Shown: one piece after another, positions 54,364-64,000 of the stretch
Numbering within the stretch: position 1 is the stretch's first letter
Layout of the letters: the number at the start of each line of letters is the position of its first letter
NCBI RefSeq assembly: GCF_000203915.1
Contig: NC_008390.1
Location: 372,001 to 436,000, forward strand
From: Burkholderia ambifaria AMMD
Lineage (GTDB): Bacteria > Pseudomonadota > Gammaproteobacteria > Burkholderiales > Burkholderiaceae
Length of the DNA stretch: 64,000 nt
Direction of reading: 5' to 3'
Position numbers and translations under genes: made by a program
Notes under the pieces: model-generated
Seen by the model: only the letters and a program-made list of their open reading frames with translations
What the model was told of the DNA's origin: nothing
Database searches by the model: none

Positions 54364-55854
54364 ATGAACCAGCAAACGGCTGCGGCCCAAGCGAGCGGCG
54401 CGGAATACGCCGCCGGGACTTCGTTGCTCGACGATATCGTCGAGAAGAGCAAGGTCGCGAAATCCGATTCCGAGCATGCGCGTGCGAAGGACCTGATCGG
54501 CGAACTCGTGCACCAGGTGCTCGACGGCACGGTGATCGTGTCGGACAACCTGTCGGCGACGATCGACGCGCGCGTCGCGGAGCTCGACCGCCTGATCTCC
54601 ACGCAGCTCTCCGCGGTGATGCACGCGCCGGAATTCCAGCGCCTGGAAAGCACGTGGCGCGGGATGGACTACCTGGTCAAGGAAAGCAACACGGGCCAGA
54701 CGATCAAGATCAAGGCGCTGCACGCCCCGAAGCGCGACCTCGTGCGCGACTTCAAGGGCGCGAGCGAGTTCGACCAGAGCGCGCTGTTCAAGAAGGTCTA
54801 CGAAGAAGAGTTCGGCACGTTCGGCGGCTCGCCGTTCGGCGCGCTGATCGGCGACTACGAGATCTCGCGCCAGCCGGAAGACATGTACTTCATCGAGCAG
54901 ATGTCGCACGTCGCGGCCGCCGCGCATGCGCCGTTCATCGCGTCGGCGTCGCCGGAGCTGCTCGGCCTCGAGTCGTTCTCCGACCTCGGCAAGCCGCGCG
55001 ATCTCGGCAAGGTGTTCGACACGGTCGAATACGCGAAGTGGAAGTCGTTCCGCGATTCCGAGGATTCGCGCTACGTCGGCCTCACGCTGCCGCGCTTCCT
55101 CGGCCGCCTGCCGTTCAATCCGAAGGACGGCCAGACCGCGGAGAACTTCAACTTCGTCGAGGATGTGGACGGCACCGAGCACGACAAGTACCTGTGGTGC
55201 AACGCGGCGTGGGCATTCGCGGCACGCCTGACCGCCGCGTTCGACGACTTCGGCTGGTGCGCGGCGATCCGCGGCGTCGAAGGCGGTGGCCTCGTCGAGG
55301 ATCTGCCGACCCACACGTTCAAGACCGACGACGGTGAAGTCGCGCTGAAGTGCCCGACCGAAATCGCGATCACCGATCGCCGCGAGAAGGAGCTGAGCGA
55401 CCTCGGCTTCATCCCGCTCGTTCATTGCAAGAACTCGGATTACGCTGCGTTCTTCGCCGCGCAATCGGTGCAGAAACCGAAAAAATACAGCACCGACAGC
55501 GCGAATGCGAATGCCGTCCTGTCCGCCCAGCTTCAGTACATCTTCTCGGTATCGCGCGTCGCGCACTACCTGAAGGCGATGATGCGGGACAAGATCGGCA
55601 GCTTCGCATCGGCGCAGAACGTGGAGACTTTCCTCAACCGGTGGATTTCGCAGTACGTCCTGCTCGACGACAACGCATCGCAGGAACAGAAGGCGCAATT
55701 CCCGCTGCGCGAGGCATCCATACAAGTGTCAGAGATTCCGGGGAAGCCGGGCTCGTATCGTTCGGTCGCGTTCCTGCGCCCGCACTTTCAGCTCGACGAA
55801 CTCTCGATTTCTCTGCGACTTGTCGCTGATCTGCCCAAACCGGCAAATTCATAA
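54364..55854 (+). CDS. tssC: T6SS contractile sheath large subunit TssC (VipB)
   Basis: This 496-residue protein has the sheath motifs FQRLESTWRGMDYLVKES, FGALIGDYEISRQPEDM, EHDKYLWCNAAWAFAARLTA and a C-terminal RPHFQLDELSISLRLVA. It is the target of ClpV through TssB/TssC disassembly. It lies 15 bases after tssB. Confidence 0.98.
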   Translation: MNQQTAAAQASGAEYAAGTSLLDDIVEKSKVAKSDSEHARAKDLIGELVHQVLDGTVIVSDNLSATIDARVAELDRLISTQLSAVMHAPEFQRLESTWRGMDYLVKESNTGQTIKIKALHAPKRDLVRDFKGASEFDQSALFKKVYEEEFGTFGGSPFGALIGDYEISRQPEDMYFIEQMSHVAAAAHAPFIASASPELLGLESFSDLGKPRDLGKVFDTVEYAKWKSFRDSEDSRYVGLTLPRFLGRLPFNPKDGQTAENFNFVEDVDGTEHDKYLWCNAAWAFAARLTAAFDDFGWCAAIRGVEGGGLVEDLPTHTFKTDDGEVALKCPTEIAITDRREKELSDLGFIPLVHCKNSDYAAFFAAQSVQKPKKYSTDSANANAVLSAQLQYIFSVSRVAHYLKAMMRDKIGSFASAQNVETFLNRWISQYVLLDDNASQEQKAQFPLREASIQVSEIPGKPGSYRSVAFLRPHFQLDELSISLRLVADLPKPANS

Positions 55855-55924
55855 GCGAGCAAATCGCCCGGGCGGGCCGCCTGGGTAGGACGTTAAAACC
55901 ACCTCTTTGGGGAGTCGAAGGGCC

Positions 55925-56428
55925 ATGTTACATATGCACTTGCAGTTTGGTAGTCCCGCGGTGAAGGGCGAGTCCGCGGACAAGGACCACCAGGGCTGGA
56001 TCGAGCTGAAATCGTGGGATCACTCGATCGTTCAACCGCGTTCGGCAACCGCATCGACCGCTGGCGGTCACACGATGACGCGTTGCGAGCACGGCGACAT
56101 GATTTTCACGAAGGAAATCGATTCGTCGAGCCCGCTGCTGTACCAACACGCTTCGGGCGGCACCACGTTCGACGAGGTGACGGTCCATTTCTCGCGCGCT
56201 GACGGTGAAGGCAAGCGCGTGCAGTATCTGGAAGTCAAGCTTAAGTACGTGATCATCTCGAGCATCGCCCCGAGCGTTCGCGAGGAAGGTCTGCCGCTCG
56301 AGACGTTCTCGCTGAAGTACGCAGCTGTGCAGTGGAAGCAAACCCAGCAGAAGATCGGCGGCAACCAGGGCGGCAACACGCAGGGCGCCTGGAGTCTGAC
56401 GAAGAACGACAAGACCTACGCGGTCTAA
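55925..56428 (+). CDS. hcp: T6SS tube protein Hcp (TssD)
   Basis: This 167-residue protein is the ring-forming inner tube and a secreted product. It starts MLHMHLQFGSPAVKGES and has GWIELKSWDHSIVQPRSATA and HASGGTTFDEVTVHF. ATG 55925 is used; ATG 55934 is a near alternative, since GAAGGG lies only 3 bases before the first ATG. The 70-base gap after tssC may allow extra transcription or RNA processing for high Hcp output. Confidence 0.97.
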   Translation: MLHMHLQFGSPAVKGESADKDHQGWIELKSWDHSIVQPRSATASTAGGHTMTRCEHGDMIFTKEIDSSSPLLYQHASGGTTFDEVTVHFSRADGEGKRVQYLEVKLKYVIISSIAPSVREEGLPLETFSLKYAAVQWKQTQQKIGGNQGGNTQGAWSLTKNDKTYAV

Positions 56429-56490
56429 GGTCGGTTGCGGCAACGGGGCGCGCTGCGTCCCGTTGCCGTTTTCGCTGTGCGAGCCGGCTG

Positions 56491-56976
56491 ATGAAACGAT
56501 TCGAACCCAGTTTTCTCGACAAGCTGTTCGACGACGAACCGCACCTGCCGGCCTCGGCAGCGATGCGGCAATTGTCGCTGGACGAGCTCAAGAACACGGT
56601 CGCCCGCGACGTCGAGGCGATCCTCAACAGCCGTATCGCGCACACCGAACTCGAACTGGCGGAGCTGCCGGAATGCCAGAAGTCGGTGCTGACCTACGGG
56701 CTGAACGATTTCGCGGGGCTGAGCCTCGCGAGTCATTACGACCGCGCGTTCATCTGCAAGTCGATCCAGCAGGCCATTGCGCGCCACGAGCCGCGGTTGC
56801 AGCAGGTGCAGGTGACGTTCGAGCTGAACGAGCAGTCGACCAACGCGCTTTACTTCGCGATCCAGGCGCTGCTCGTCGTGCATCCGGCCGAAGAGCCGGT
56901 GAGTTTCGACGCGATGTTGCAGCCGTCGACGCTGCAGTATTCGGTCACGCGCACACGCGCGGCAAGAATGCTGTGA
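56491..56976 (+). CDS. tssE: T6SS baseplate protein TssE
   Basis: This 161-residue gp25-like protein has LDELKNTVARDVEAILNSR, the family VLTYGLNDFAGLS motif, and a C-terminal lysozyme-like gp25 core. It is a wedge component of the baseplate. Start ATG 56491; the frame is open further upstream without a good site. Confidence 0.95.
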   Translation: MKRFEPSFLDKLFDDEPHLPASAAMRQLSLDELKNTVARDVEAILNSRIAHTELELAELPECQKSVLTYGLNDFAGLSLASHYDRAFICKSIQQAIARHEPRLQQVQVTFELNEQSTNALYFAIQALLVVHPAEEPVSFDAMLQPSTLQYSVTRTRAARML

Positions 56977-57053
56977 GTCAAGCCGCCGAGCGGGCCGGAC
57001 CGCCCGGTGGAGGAACAGGGTCCGGCAGGAAATATTGAGGTTCGGGGTCGTCG

Positions 57054-58889
57054 ATGGAAGAATTGCTGCCGTATTACGAGCGCGAATTATCGTTTTTGCG
57101 GCGCTATTCGCGAGATTTCGCCGAACGCTATCCGAAGATCGCCGCGCGGCTCGCGTTGTCCGGCGAGCACTGCGAGGATCCGCACGTCGAGCGGATGATC
57201 GAGTCGTTCGCGCTGCTGGGCGCGCGCATCAACAAGAAGCTCGACGACGACTACCCGGAATTCACCGAAGCGCTGCTGGAAGTGCTGTATCCGCACTACC
57301 TGCGGCCGTTCCCGTCGTGCTCGATCGCGCAATTCACGCCGGCTTCGCCCGGCCAGCAGACCGAACCGGTCGTGATCGACCGCGGCACCGAGCTGAAGAG
57401 CCGTCCGATCCGCGGCGTGCAGTGCCGGTTCCGCACCGCGTACGACGTGACGCTCGCGCCGATCCGCATTTCGGAAGCGCGCTACATGCCGGTCGCGCTC
57501 GCGCCGAGCGCGACGGTGCTGCCGTCCAACGCGACGGGCGTGATCTCGATCACGTTCGAATCGCTCGCCGCGCAGCTCGATCTCGGCGCGCTGAAGCTGC
57601 CTACGCTGCGCGCGCACCTGCACGGCGAACAGTCGTTCGTCGCCGCGCTGACCGACTGCCTGTTCGTCAACGTGCTCGGCGCGTATGTCGAGCCCGAGCG
57701 CAACGGCCGCTGGACCGCGCTGCGCAAGCTGCCGATCGCGCACGCCGGCTTCGACGAGGACGACGCGCTGATCGACTACCCGGCGAAGTCGCACCCCGCC
57801 TATCGCCTGCTCACCGAATACTTCGCGTTCCCCGACAAGTTCGATTTCGTCGATTTCGACGTCGCGGCGATCGCGCGCGCGTCGGGCCGCTGCCAGCGCG
57901 CGACGCTGCATCTGGTGCTGCAGGACGTGCGCAGCGATTCGCACGTCGCGCGGCTGCTCGAGCTGCTGACGGCCAGCCATTTCCGGCTGTTCTGCACGCC
58001 GATCGTCAATCTGTTCCGCCAGCACGGCGAGCCGATCCGCATCACGCACCGCGCGGTGTCGTATCCGGTGATCGCCGAAGCGCGCCGGGCGTTCGCGTAC
58101 GAGGTGTACTCGATCGATTCGGTGAAGCTCGTTCGGCAGCAGGCGCATGAGGAATCGGTGATCGAGTTCCGGCCGTTCTATTCGCTGCATCACGGCGAAT
58201 CGGCGCGGATCGGTCATTACTGGTTCGCGCGCCGCAACGACTGGGTCGCGCAGAAAAGCCCCGGATACGAAACGGAGATCTCGATCGTCGACATCGACTT
58301 CGAGCCGACGTCGCCGCAGACCGACACGCTGAGCCTCGACCTCACCTGCACGAACCGCGATCTGCCGTCGATGCTCGCGTTCGGCCTCGAAGGCGGCGAC
58401 CTGTTCCAGGAAGGCGGTGCGCAGACGAGCGGCATCTCGCTGCTGCGGCGCCCGACCCAGAGCGTGCGTTTCGAGCGCGGCCGCGCCGCGCACTGGCGGC
58501 TCGTGTCGCACCTCGCGCTGAATCACGTGTCGCTGGTCGCGCACGGGCTCGCGCCGCTCAAGGAAATGCTGACGCTGTACGATCTGCGGCGCACCGCCGT
58601 GTCGATGCGCCAGATCGACGGCCTCGCCGGCGTCGAGCAGCGCGGCGCCGTGCAGTGGCTGCCCGGCAAGCCGTTCGCGACCTTCGTGCGCGGCATCGAG
58701 ATCCGGCTGACGATCGACGAGGAGCACTTCGTCGGCGCGAGCCTCGCGTCGTTCGTGCGCGTGCTCGACAGCTTCTTCGGGCTGTATGTCCACCTCAACA
58801 GTTTCGTTCAACTAGTCGTGGTGTCGAAGCGCACCGGCGAGGAGATCATCCGATGCAAGCCCCGAACCGGCGAATCGATCCTGGCGTAG
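57054..58889 (+). CDS. tssF: T6SS baseplate protein TssF
   Basis: This 611-residue protein begins MEELLPYYERELSFLRRYSR with FAERYPKIAARLAL, the canonical TssF start. TssF with TssG forms the baseplate wedge. It overlaps tssG by 37 bases. Confidence 0.97.
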   Translation: MEELLPYYERELSFLRRYSRDFAERYPKIAARLALSGEHCEDPHVERMIESFALLGARINKKLDDDYPEFTEALLEVLYPHYLRPFPSCSIAQFTPASPGQQTEPVVIDRGTELKSRPIRGVQCRFRTAYDVTLAPIRISEARYMPVALAPSATVLPSNATGVISITFESLAAQLDLGALKLPTLRAHLHGEQSFVAALTDCLFVNVLGAYVEPERNGRWTALRKLPIAHAGFDEDDALIDYPAKSHPAYRLLTEYFAFPDKFDFVDFDVAAIARASGRCQRATLHLVLQDVRSDSHVARLLELLTASHFRLFCTPIVNLFRQHGEPIRITHRAVSYPVIAEARRAFAYEVYSIDSVKLVRQQAHEESVIEFRPFYSLHHGESARIGHYWFARRNDWVAQKSPGYETEISIVDIDFEPTSPQTDTLSLDLTCTNRDLPSMLAFGLEGGDLFQEGGAQTSGISLLRRPTQSVRFERGRAAHWRLVSHLALNHVSLVAHGLAPLKEMLTLYDLRRTAVSMRQIDGLAGVEQRGAVQWLPGKPFATFVRGIEIRLTIDEEHFVGASLASFVRVLDSFFGLYVHLNSFVQLVVVSKRTGEEIIRCKPRTGESILA

Positions 58890-59953
58890 TCGACGCGCTG
58901 CTCGACGAGCCGCACCGCTTCGAATTCTTCCAGGCGGTGCGCGTGCTCGAAGGGCTGTTCGCGCGGCAGGCGTCCGATGCGCCCGGCGCATGGCGGCAGG
59001 GCGACGTCGTCGCGCAGCACATCGAATTCCGCAACACGCTGTCGCTCGGCTTTCCGCCGAGCGAGATCGAAGGCGCCCGGTCGTTCCACGACGGCGGCGC
59101 GCTGCTCGATTCGGATGAGGAACGCGGCGCCGCGCTCGCGGCCGGCGAGCTCGGTCACGTCGAGCTGACGCCGGCGTTCTTCGGGCTGCTCGGCGCTCAG
59201 GGCGCGCTGCCGCTGCACTACACCGAGCAGATCGTCGCGCGCGAGCATTTGAAGCGCGACCACGCGGCACGCGCGTTCTTCGACGTGTTCTCGAACCGCG
59301 CGACCGCGCTGTTCTACGCGGCGTGGAAGAAATACCGGCTGCCGTTCCATTACGAACTCGATCGCGACGAGCGCTACCTGCCGCTCTTGCTCGCGATCGC
59401 CGGCGTGCCGAGCGACGAGATCCGCGACAACCTCGCGGCCGGCGCGGGCGGCGTGCTCGACGAGGCCGTCGCCGGCTACGCGCTCGCCGCGCGGCACCGG
59501 CCGATGTCGGCCGCGTACCTGCAGCGCGCGCTGTCCGACTACTTCCGCGTGCCGGTGAAGATCGACCAGTTCGTCGGCAAATGGTACGACGTGCCGCCCG
59601 ACCAGTTGAGCGTGCTCGGCGAGGTCAACGCGGTGCTCGGCGCGACGGCGCTCGTCGGCGAACGTGTGTGGCAGCGCGACATGCGCGCGCGGATCGTCGT
59701 CGGCCCGCTGTCCAAGCGCGACTACGAAGCATTCCTGCCCGGCGGCGCGCACGCCGTCGCGCTCGAGCGGATGCTGACGCTGCTCGCCGGCGTCACGCTC
59801 GAATACGAGGTGAAGCTCGTGCTGAAGCGCACCGAGGTGGGCGCGAGCGTGCTCGGCGCAGGCTCGCGGCTCGGCTGGGACGCGTTCCTCTGCACGCGCG
59901 ACGCGCTCGACGACCGCTCGGACGCCCGCTACGAACTGCACGTGATTCACTGA
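58853..59953 (+). CDS. tssG: T6SS baseplate protein TssG
   Basis: This 366-residue protein has EPHRFEFFQAVRVLEGLF, FFGLLGAQGALPLHYTEQI and FSNRATALFYAAWKKYR, all typical of TssG. ATG 58853 lies inside tssF, 37 bases before its stop, and follows GGAGAT; the overlap suggests coupled translation for a fixed TssF:TssG ratio. Confidence 0.96.
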   Translation: MQAPNRRIDPGVVDALLDEPHRFEFFQAVRVLEGLFARQASDAPGAWRQGDVVAQHIEFRNTLSLGFPPSEIEGARSFHDGGALLDSDEERGAALAAGELGHVELTPAFFGLLGAQGALPLHYTEQIVAREHLKRDHAARAFFDVFSNRATALFYAAWKKYRLPFHYELDRDERYLPLLLAIAGVPSDEIRDNLAAGAGGVLDEAVAGYALAARHRPMSAAYLQRALSDYFRVPVKIDQFVGKWYDVPPDQLSVLGEVNAVLGATALVGERVWQRDMRARIVVGPLSKRDYEAFLPGGAHAVALERMLTLLAGVTLEYEVKLVLKRTEVGASVLGAGSRLGWDAFLCTRDALDDRSDARYELHVIH

Positions 59954-59996
59954 TTCCAAACGACAATAAACACCAATCGAACCTGAGATCGACGCC

Positions 59997-62666
59997 ATGA
60001 GCACGCCTCTGAAGACCCTGATCACGAAACTGAACCCGCTGTGCCGGCACGCGACCGAGCGTGCGGCGAGCGCGTGCCTGGCGCGCGGCCATTACGAGGT
60101 CGATCTGGAGCACCTGTTCCTCGCGCTGCTCGACGAGGCGACGGGCGACCTGCCGCTCGCACTGCGCGCGAGCCGCGTCGATCCGCATGCGCTGCGTGCC
60201 GATCTCGAGCGCGAACTCACGCGGCTGAAGACGGGCAACACGCGCACGCCGGTTTTCTCCGTGCATCTGATCGCGCTGTTCGAGCAGGCATGGCTGATCG
60301 CGTCGCTCGATTCGCAGCTCGGCCGCATCCGCTCGGGGCACCTGCTGCTCGCGCTGCTGACCGCGCCCGATCTCGCGCAGTTCGCGCAGCGCATGTCGCC
60401 GCAGTTCGCGGAAATGAACGTGACGGACCTGAAGCACAAGTTCGACGAGATCATGGGCGGCTCGAGCGAGGCCGAGCCGCGCCAGCTGGATACGGAAGAG
60501 GGTGACGTCGCGCCGGCCGCCAACGGCGCCTTGCCCGCGGCCGGCCCGTCGAAGACGCCCGCGCTCGACACGTACACGACCAACCTCACGCAGCGTGCGC
60601 GCGACGGCAAGATCGATCCGGTGATCGGTCGCGAAGCCGAGATCCGCCAGGCGATCGACATCCTGATGCGCCGGCGCCAGAACAACCCGATCATGACCGG
60701 CGAGGCCGGCGTCGGCAAAACGGCGGTCGTCGAGGGCCTCGCGTTGCGGATCGCGGCCGACGACGTGCCGCCGCCGCTGCGTGGCGTCGCGCTGCACGTG
60801 CTCGACATGGGCCTGCTGCAGGCCGGCGCGAGCGTGAAGGGCGAGTTCGAGAACCGTCTGAAGAGCGTGATCGACGAGGTGAAGAAGAGCGCGCACCCGA
60901 TCATCCTGTTCATCGACGAGGCGCACACGATCATCGGCGCGGGCGGCCAGGCCGGCCAGAACGACGCGGCGAACCTGCTGAAGCCGGCGCTCGCGCGTGG
61001 CGAGCTGCGCACGATCGCCGCGACGACGTGGAGCGAATACAAGAAGTACTTCGAGAAGGATGCGGCGCTTGCGCGGCGTTTCCAGGTCGTGAAGGTCGAG
61101 GAGCCGAGCGAGCCGCTCGCGGCCGCGATGCTGCGCGGGATGTCCGGGCTGATGGAGAAGCACTTCAACGTGCGGATCCTCGACGATGCGATCACCGAGG
61201 CCGTGCGCCTGTCGCATCGCTACATCAGCGGCCGCCAGCTGCCGGACAAGGCGATCAGCGTGCTCGACACCGCGTGCGCGAAGGTCGCGCTCGCGCACAG
61301 CGCGACGCCGGCGACGATCGACGACACGAAGAAGCGCATCGAGCGCATCGACGCGGAAATCGCGTCGCTGGAGCGCGAATCGGCGGGCGGCGCGTCGCAC
61401 GACGAGCGGCTGCTCGAACTGCGCGGCGCGCGCGACACTGCGCTCGCGCAATTGGCCGAGGACGAGGCGCGCTATGAAGCCGAGCGCGTGATCGTCGCCG
61501 AGATCACCGAACTGCGTGATGCGCTCGACAAGGCGCGCGGCCCGTCGGAAGACGGCGAGCCGGTCGACGTGTCGGCCACTCGCGAGAAGCTGACGGAGCG
61601 CGTCGCGGCGCTGCACGCGCTGCAGGGCGGCGAGCCGATGGTGCCGCTGCAGGTCGACGGCCATGTCGTCGCCGAGATCGTCGCCGCGTGGACCGGCATT
61701 CCGCTCGGCCGTATGGTGAAGGACGAGATCGACACCGTGCTGAATCTGCAGCCGCTGCTGAGTGCGCGCGTGATCGGCCAGGACCATGCGCTGGACGCGA
61801 TCGCGCAGCGCGTGCGCACGGCGACCGCGAACCTCGAGGATCCGAACAAGCCGCGCGGCGTGTTCATGTTCGTCGGGCCGTCGGGCGTGGGCAAGACCGA
61901 GACGGCGCTCGCGCTGGCCGACATCCTGTACGGCGGCGAGCGCAAGATGGTCACGATCAACATGAGCGAGTACCAGGAAGCGCACAGCGTGTCGGGCCTG
62001 AAGGGTTCGCCGCCGGGCTACGTCGGCTACGGCGAAGGCGGCGTGCTGACCGAGGCCGTGCGCCGCAACCCGTATTCCGTCGTGCTGCTCGATGAAGTCG
62101 AGAAGGCGCACCCGGACGTGCTCGAGATGTTCTTCCAGGTGTTCGACAAGGGCACGATGGACGACGCCGAAGGGCGCGAGATCGACTTCCGCAACACGCT
62201 GATCATCCTGACGTCGAACGTCGGGTCGGCCGCGGTGATGCAGGCGTGCCTGAACAAGCCGGCCGAGGAGCTGCCCGATCCGGACGCGCTCGCCGAGGCG
62301 CTGCGCCCGCAGCTGTACAAGACGTTCAAGCCCGCGTTCCTCGGCCGGATGAAGGTCGTGCCGTACTACCCGATTTCCGACGACGTGCTGGCCGAGATCA
62401 TCGAGCTGAAGCTCGAACGGATCCGCCGCCGCATCGACGCGAACCACAAGGCCGCGTTCGAGTGGGACGAATCGCTCGTCGATGCGGTGCTCGCGCGCTG
62501 CACCGAGGTCGACTCGGGCGCCCGCAACGTCGACCACATCCTGAACGGCACGTTGCTGCCGGAGATCGCGGGCCACGTGCTCGGCCGGATCGCCGACGGC
62601 GCGGCCATCGCGCGCATCGCGGTGCGCGCGGACGAGGCCGGCGAATTCGCTTACACCGTCGAATGA
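59997..62666 (+). CDS. clpV: T6SS sheath-recycling AAA+ ATPase ClpV (TssH)
   Basis: This 889-residue Hsp100 protein has an N-terminal TssB/TssC-binding domain (about 1-160), AAA1 with Walker A GEAGVGKTA near 237 and the Walker-B DEAH box in LFIDEAHTIIGAGG, a middle coiled coil, and AAA2 with GPSGVGKTE near 627. It extracts contracted sheath. It follows tssG by 43 bases. Confidence 0.97.
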   Translation: MSTPLKTLITKLNPLCRHATERAASACLARGHYEVDLEHLFLALLDEATGDLPLALRASRVDPHALRADLERELTRLKTGNTRTPVFSVHLIALFEQAWLIASLDSQLGRIRSGHLLLALLTAPDLAQFAQRMSPQFAEMNVTDLKHKFDEIMGGSSEAEPRQLDTEEGDVAPAANGALPAAGPSKTPALDTYTTNLTQRARDGKIDPVIGREAEIRQAIDILMRRRQNNPIMTGEAGVGKTAVVEGLALRIAADDVPPPLRGVALHVLDMGLLQAGASVKGEFENRLKSVIDEVKKSAHPIILFIDEAHTIIGAGGQAGQNDAANLLKPALARGELRTIAATTWSEYKKYFEKDAALARRFQVVKVEEPSEPLAAAMLRGMSGLMEKHFNVRILDDAITEAVRLSHRYISGRQLPDKAISVLDTACAKVALAHSATPATIDDTKKRIERIDAEIASLERESAGGASHDERLLELRGARDTALAQLAEDEARYEAERVIVAEITELRDALDKARGPSEDGEPVDVSATREKLTERVAALHALQGGEPMVPLQVDGHVVAEIVAAWTGIPLGRMVKDEIDTVLNLQPLLSARVIGQDHALDAIAQRVRTATANLEDPNKPRGVFMFVGPSGVGKTETALALADILYGGERKMVTINMSEYQEAHSVSGLKGSPPGYVGYGEGGVLTEAVRRNPYSVVLLDEVEKAHPDVLEMFFQVFDKGTMDDAEGREIDFRNTLIILTSNVGSAAVMQACLNKPAEELPDPDALAEALRPQLYKTFKPAFLGRMKVVPYYPISDDVLAEIIELKLERIRRRIDANHKAAFEWDESLVDAVLARCTEVDSGARNVDHILNGTLLPEIAGHVLGRIADGAAIARIAVRADEAGEFAYTVE

Positions 62667-62705
62667 GCACCGCCGCGCAACACGCATTGATGAACTGACC
62701 GAACC

Positions 62706-63827
62706 ATGCCGATCAATCTTCCCGAGTTGCTGACGCCGATCAGCGATGCGTCGCCCAGCGGCGACGACCTGCTGTTCTCGAACGAATTCGACGCGATCCA
62801 GGACGCGCGGCGCTACGATGATCCGACGCTCGACCAGGGCGAGTGGGTGACCGAGATCAAGGAGGCCGACTGGGGCTTCGTCGTCGATCACGCGGGCGAG
62901 TTGCTGCGCACGCGCACCAAGGACCTGCGGCTCGCCGTGTGGCTGACCGAGGCGCTCGCGCTGGAGGACGGCATCACCGGCCTCACCGAAGGCTATGCGC
63001 TGCTGGAAGGCCTGTGCCGCGACTATTGGGACACCGTACATCCGCTGCCGGAAGGCGACGACGTCGAATACCGGCTCGGCAACGTCGCGTGGCTGTCCGG
63101 CCGCACGGCCGAGTTGCTGCGCGGCATCCCCGTGACGGAAGGCGCGTCGAACGCGTTCACCACGCTCGACTGGGAAGTCGCGCAGCATGTGGCGCAGGCC
63201 GTGAAGCGCGACCCCGAACACGCGGACGACATCGCACGCGGCAAACCGTCGGTCGAGCAGGTCGATGCGTCGCGGCGCGTGACGCCGATCGCGTTCTACA
63301 CGACGCTGCTCGCGAATCTGAAGGCGTTCGAGTTCTCGCTCGATGCGTTCGAGGAGCGGCTCGTCGAACGTGCGGGCGATTCGGCGCCGAGCTTCCGGCA
63401 GGCGCGAGACGCGTTCGAGACCGTGTACCGGCTCGCCGAGCGCTTTGCGCGCGAGCAGGGCTATACGGGCAGCGCGCCGCATGCGCCGTCGGCACCGCAG
63501 GCGCAGCCCGAGCGCCTCGAGCCGAGCTTCGGCGACGCGTTCCCCATCCAGGAGACCCATGTGCAGTCGCAGACCGCTCCGCGTCCTCCGATGACGCAAA
63601 TGATCGCCGGCATCCAGAACCGCGCGCAGGCCGTCGACCAGCTGCGCGCCGTCGCGCGTTACTTCCGGCAGACCGAGCCGCACAGCCCGGTCGCGTATCT
63701 CGCGGACAAGGCCGCCGAATGGGCCGACATGCCGCTGCACAAGTGGCTCGAGAGCGTCGTGAAGGACGACGGGTCGCTGTCGCATATCCGCGAGCTGCTG
63801 GGTGTGAGGCCTGATGAGCAGTCGTGA
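62706..63827 (+). CDS. tssA: T6SS protein TssA (ImpA-type)
   Basis: This 373-residue protein has an N-terminal ImpA domain (PISDASPSGDDLLFSNEFDA, DWGFVVDHAGELLRTRTKDL, WDTVHPLPEGDD) and a C-terminal helical part with SPVAYLADKAAEWADMPLHK. TssA caps or nucleates the sheath-tube. It follows clpV by 39 bases. Confidence 0.95.
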   Translation: MPINLPELLTPISDASPSGDDLLFSNEFDAIQDARRYDDPTLDQGEWVTEIKEADWGFVVDHAGELLRTRTKDLRLAVWLTEALALEDGITGLTEGYALLEGLCRDYWDTVHPLPEGDDVEYRLGNVAWLSGRTAELLRGIPVTEGASNAFTTLDWEVAQHVAQAVKRDPEHADDIARGKPSVEQVDASRRVTPIAFYTTLLANLKAFEFSLDAFEERLVERAGDSAPSFRQARDAFETVYRLAERFAREQGYTGSAPHAPSAPQAQPERLEPSFGDAFPIQETHVQSQTAPRPPMTQMIAGIQNRAQAVDQLRAVARYFRQTEPHSPVAYLADKAAEWADMPLHKWLESVVKDDGSLSHIRELLGVRPDEQS

Positions 63828-63877
63828 GGCAGTCGCGAGCGACGGCTTTGAGACCTGAGAGCGCGGGCGGGTTCGCG

Positions 63878-64000
63878 ATGAACGAGGGCTGTCGCGGTGC
63901 ACGCGCCGCTCGCGGACCGTTCTCCGCCGCGTTGCGAGTTGCCGCGGCAGGCTTGCTGTTCGTGTCGATGGCGGCGTGCAGCAAGTCCGATCCGACCTAC
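63878..64000 (+). CDS. T6SS-linked lipoprotein, N-terminal part (truncated by window)
   Basis: The first 41 codons encode a signal peptide with lipobox-like SMAAC, starting MNEGCRGARAARGPFSAALR. Related T6SS clusters have a further tag gene (TagX in B. cenocepacia nomenclature) at this place. The rest lies beyond the window, so function cannot be judged. Confidence 0.6.
   Translation, partial: MNEGCRGARAARGPFSAALRVAAAGLLFVSMAACSKSDPTY

Noticed and set aside
53659..55725. 688-codon minus-strand frame across tssB/tssC
   Set aside because: Antisense shadow; no domain, no ribosome-binding site, and TssB/TssC are clear on the plus strand.
59793..63902. A 1,369-codon minus-strand open frame across clpV and tssA
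   Set aside because: Same cause: strong third-position GC on the plus strand opens the antisense frame. ClpV and TssA motifs are unmistakable on the plus strand.

Overview
The window looks like chromosome 1 of a Burkholderia cepacia complex species. It is GC-rich with strong third-position GC. The gene order agrees with what I recall of B. cenocepacia: an mla operon, murA, hisGDCB-marC-hisHAFIE, tatABC, petABC, sspAB and then the chromosome-1 type VI secretion cluster. The species cannot be fixed from sequence reading alone.

Layout. 1-2.7 kb: the end of a sodium:alanine-type symporter, RNA cyclic phosphodiesterase thpR and a convergent SbmA/BacA-like ABC exporter. 2.9-6.6 kb: a TPP riboswitch, a small leader ORF and the thiazole-branch operon thiO-thiS-thiG-thiE. 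6.7-10.9 kb: the phospholipid-trafficking operon mlaF-E-D-A-C-B. 11.1-15.2 kb: a NodI/NodJ-like ABC pair, a BolA protein and murA, running into the histidine operon (hisG to hisE, 14.5-22.3 kb) with a marC-family gene embedded. 22.3-27 kb: a small membrane protein, a HIT protein, tatABC, a periplasmic HtrA protease (opposite strand) and a NIF3 protein. 27.2-31.3 kb: the cytochrome bc1 complex petABC, then sspA and sspB. A Tat system next to a Rieske gene with a twin-arginine signal makes functional sense.

31.36-33.54 kb is a small island. A tRNA-Thr(UGU) gene is followed by a decayed tyrosine integrase and an AT-richer gene with a CoiA-like Cys/His motif. The island ends in a degenerate copy of the tRNA 3' half, the likely attachment-site footprint.

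35.3-49.9 kb is the accessory core of the window. A 1,057-residue VgrG is followed by a 1,520-residue Rhs protein with a 105-residue toxin tip and a DUF2750-type immunity gene overlapping its stop codon. The next 6.5 kb is a graveyard of displaced Rhs tips. At least four Rhs core fragments, several orphan toxin C-termini and about seven small immunity-like genes alternate there, with an IS256-family transposase remnant joined to an Rhs fragment. One immunity-like gene is present twice, with its downstream flank. Base composition drops sharply in this stretch.

49.9-64 kb is the structural T6SS cluster: tssL, tssK and tssJ on the minus strand, diverging from tagM-tssB-tssC-hcp-tssE-tssF-tssG-clpV-tssA on the plus strand. 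A further lipoprotein gene is cut by the window end. The VgrG/Rhs module therefore sits directly beside the machine that would deliver it.
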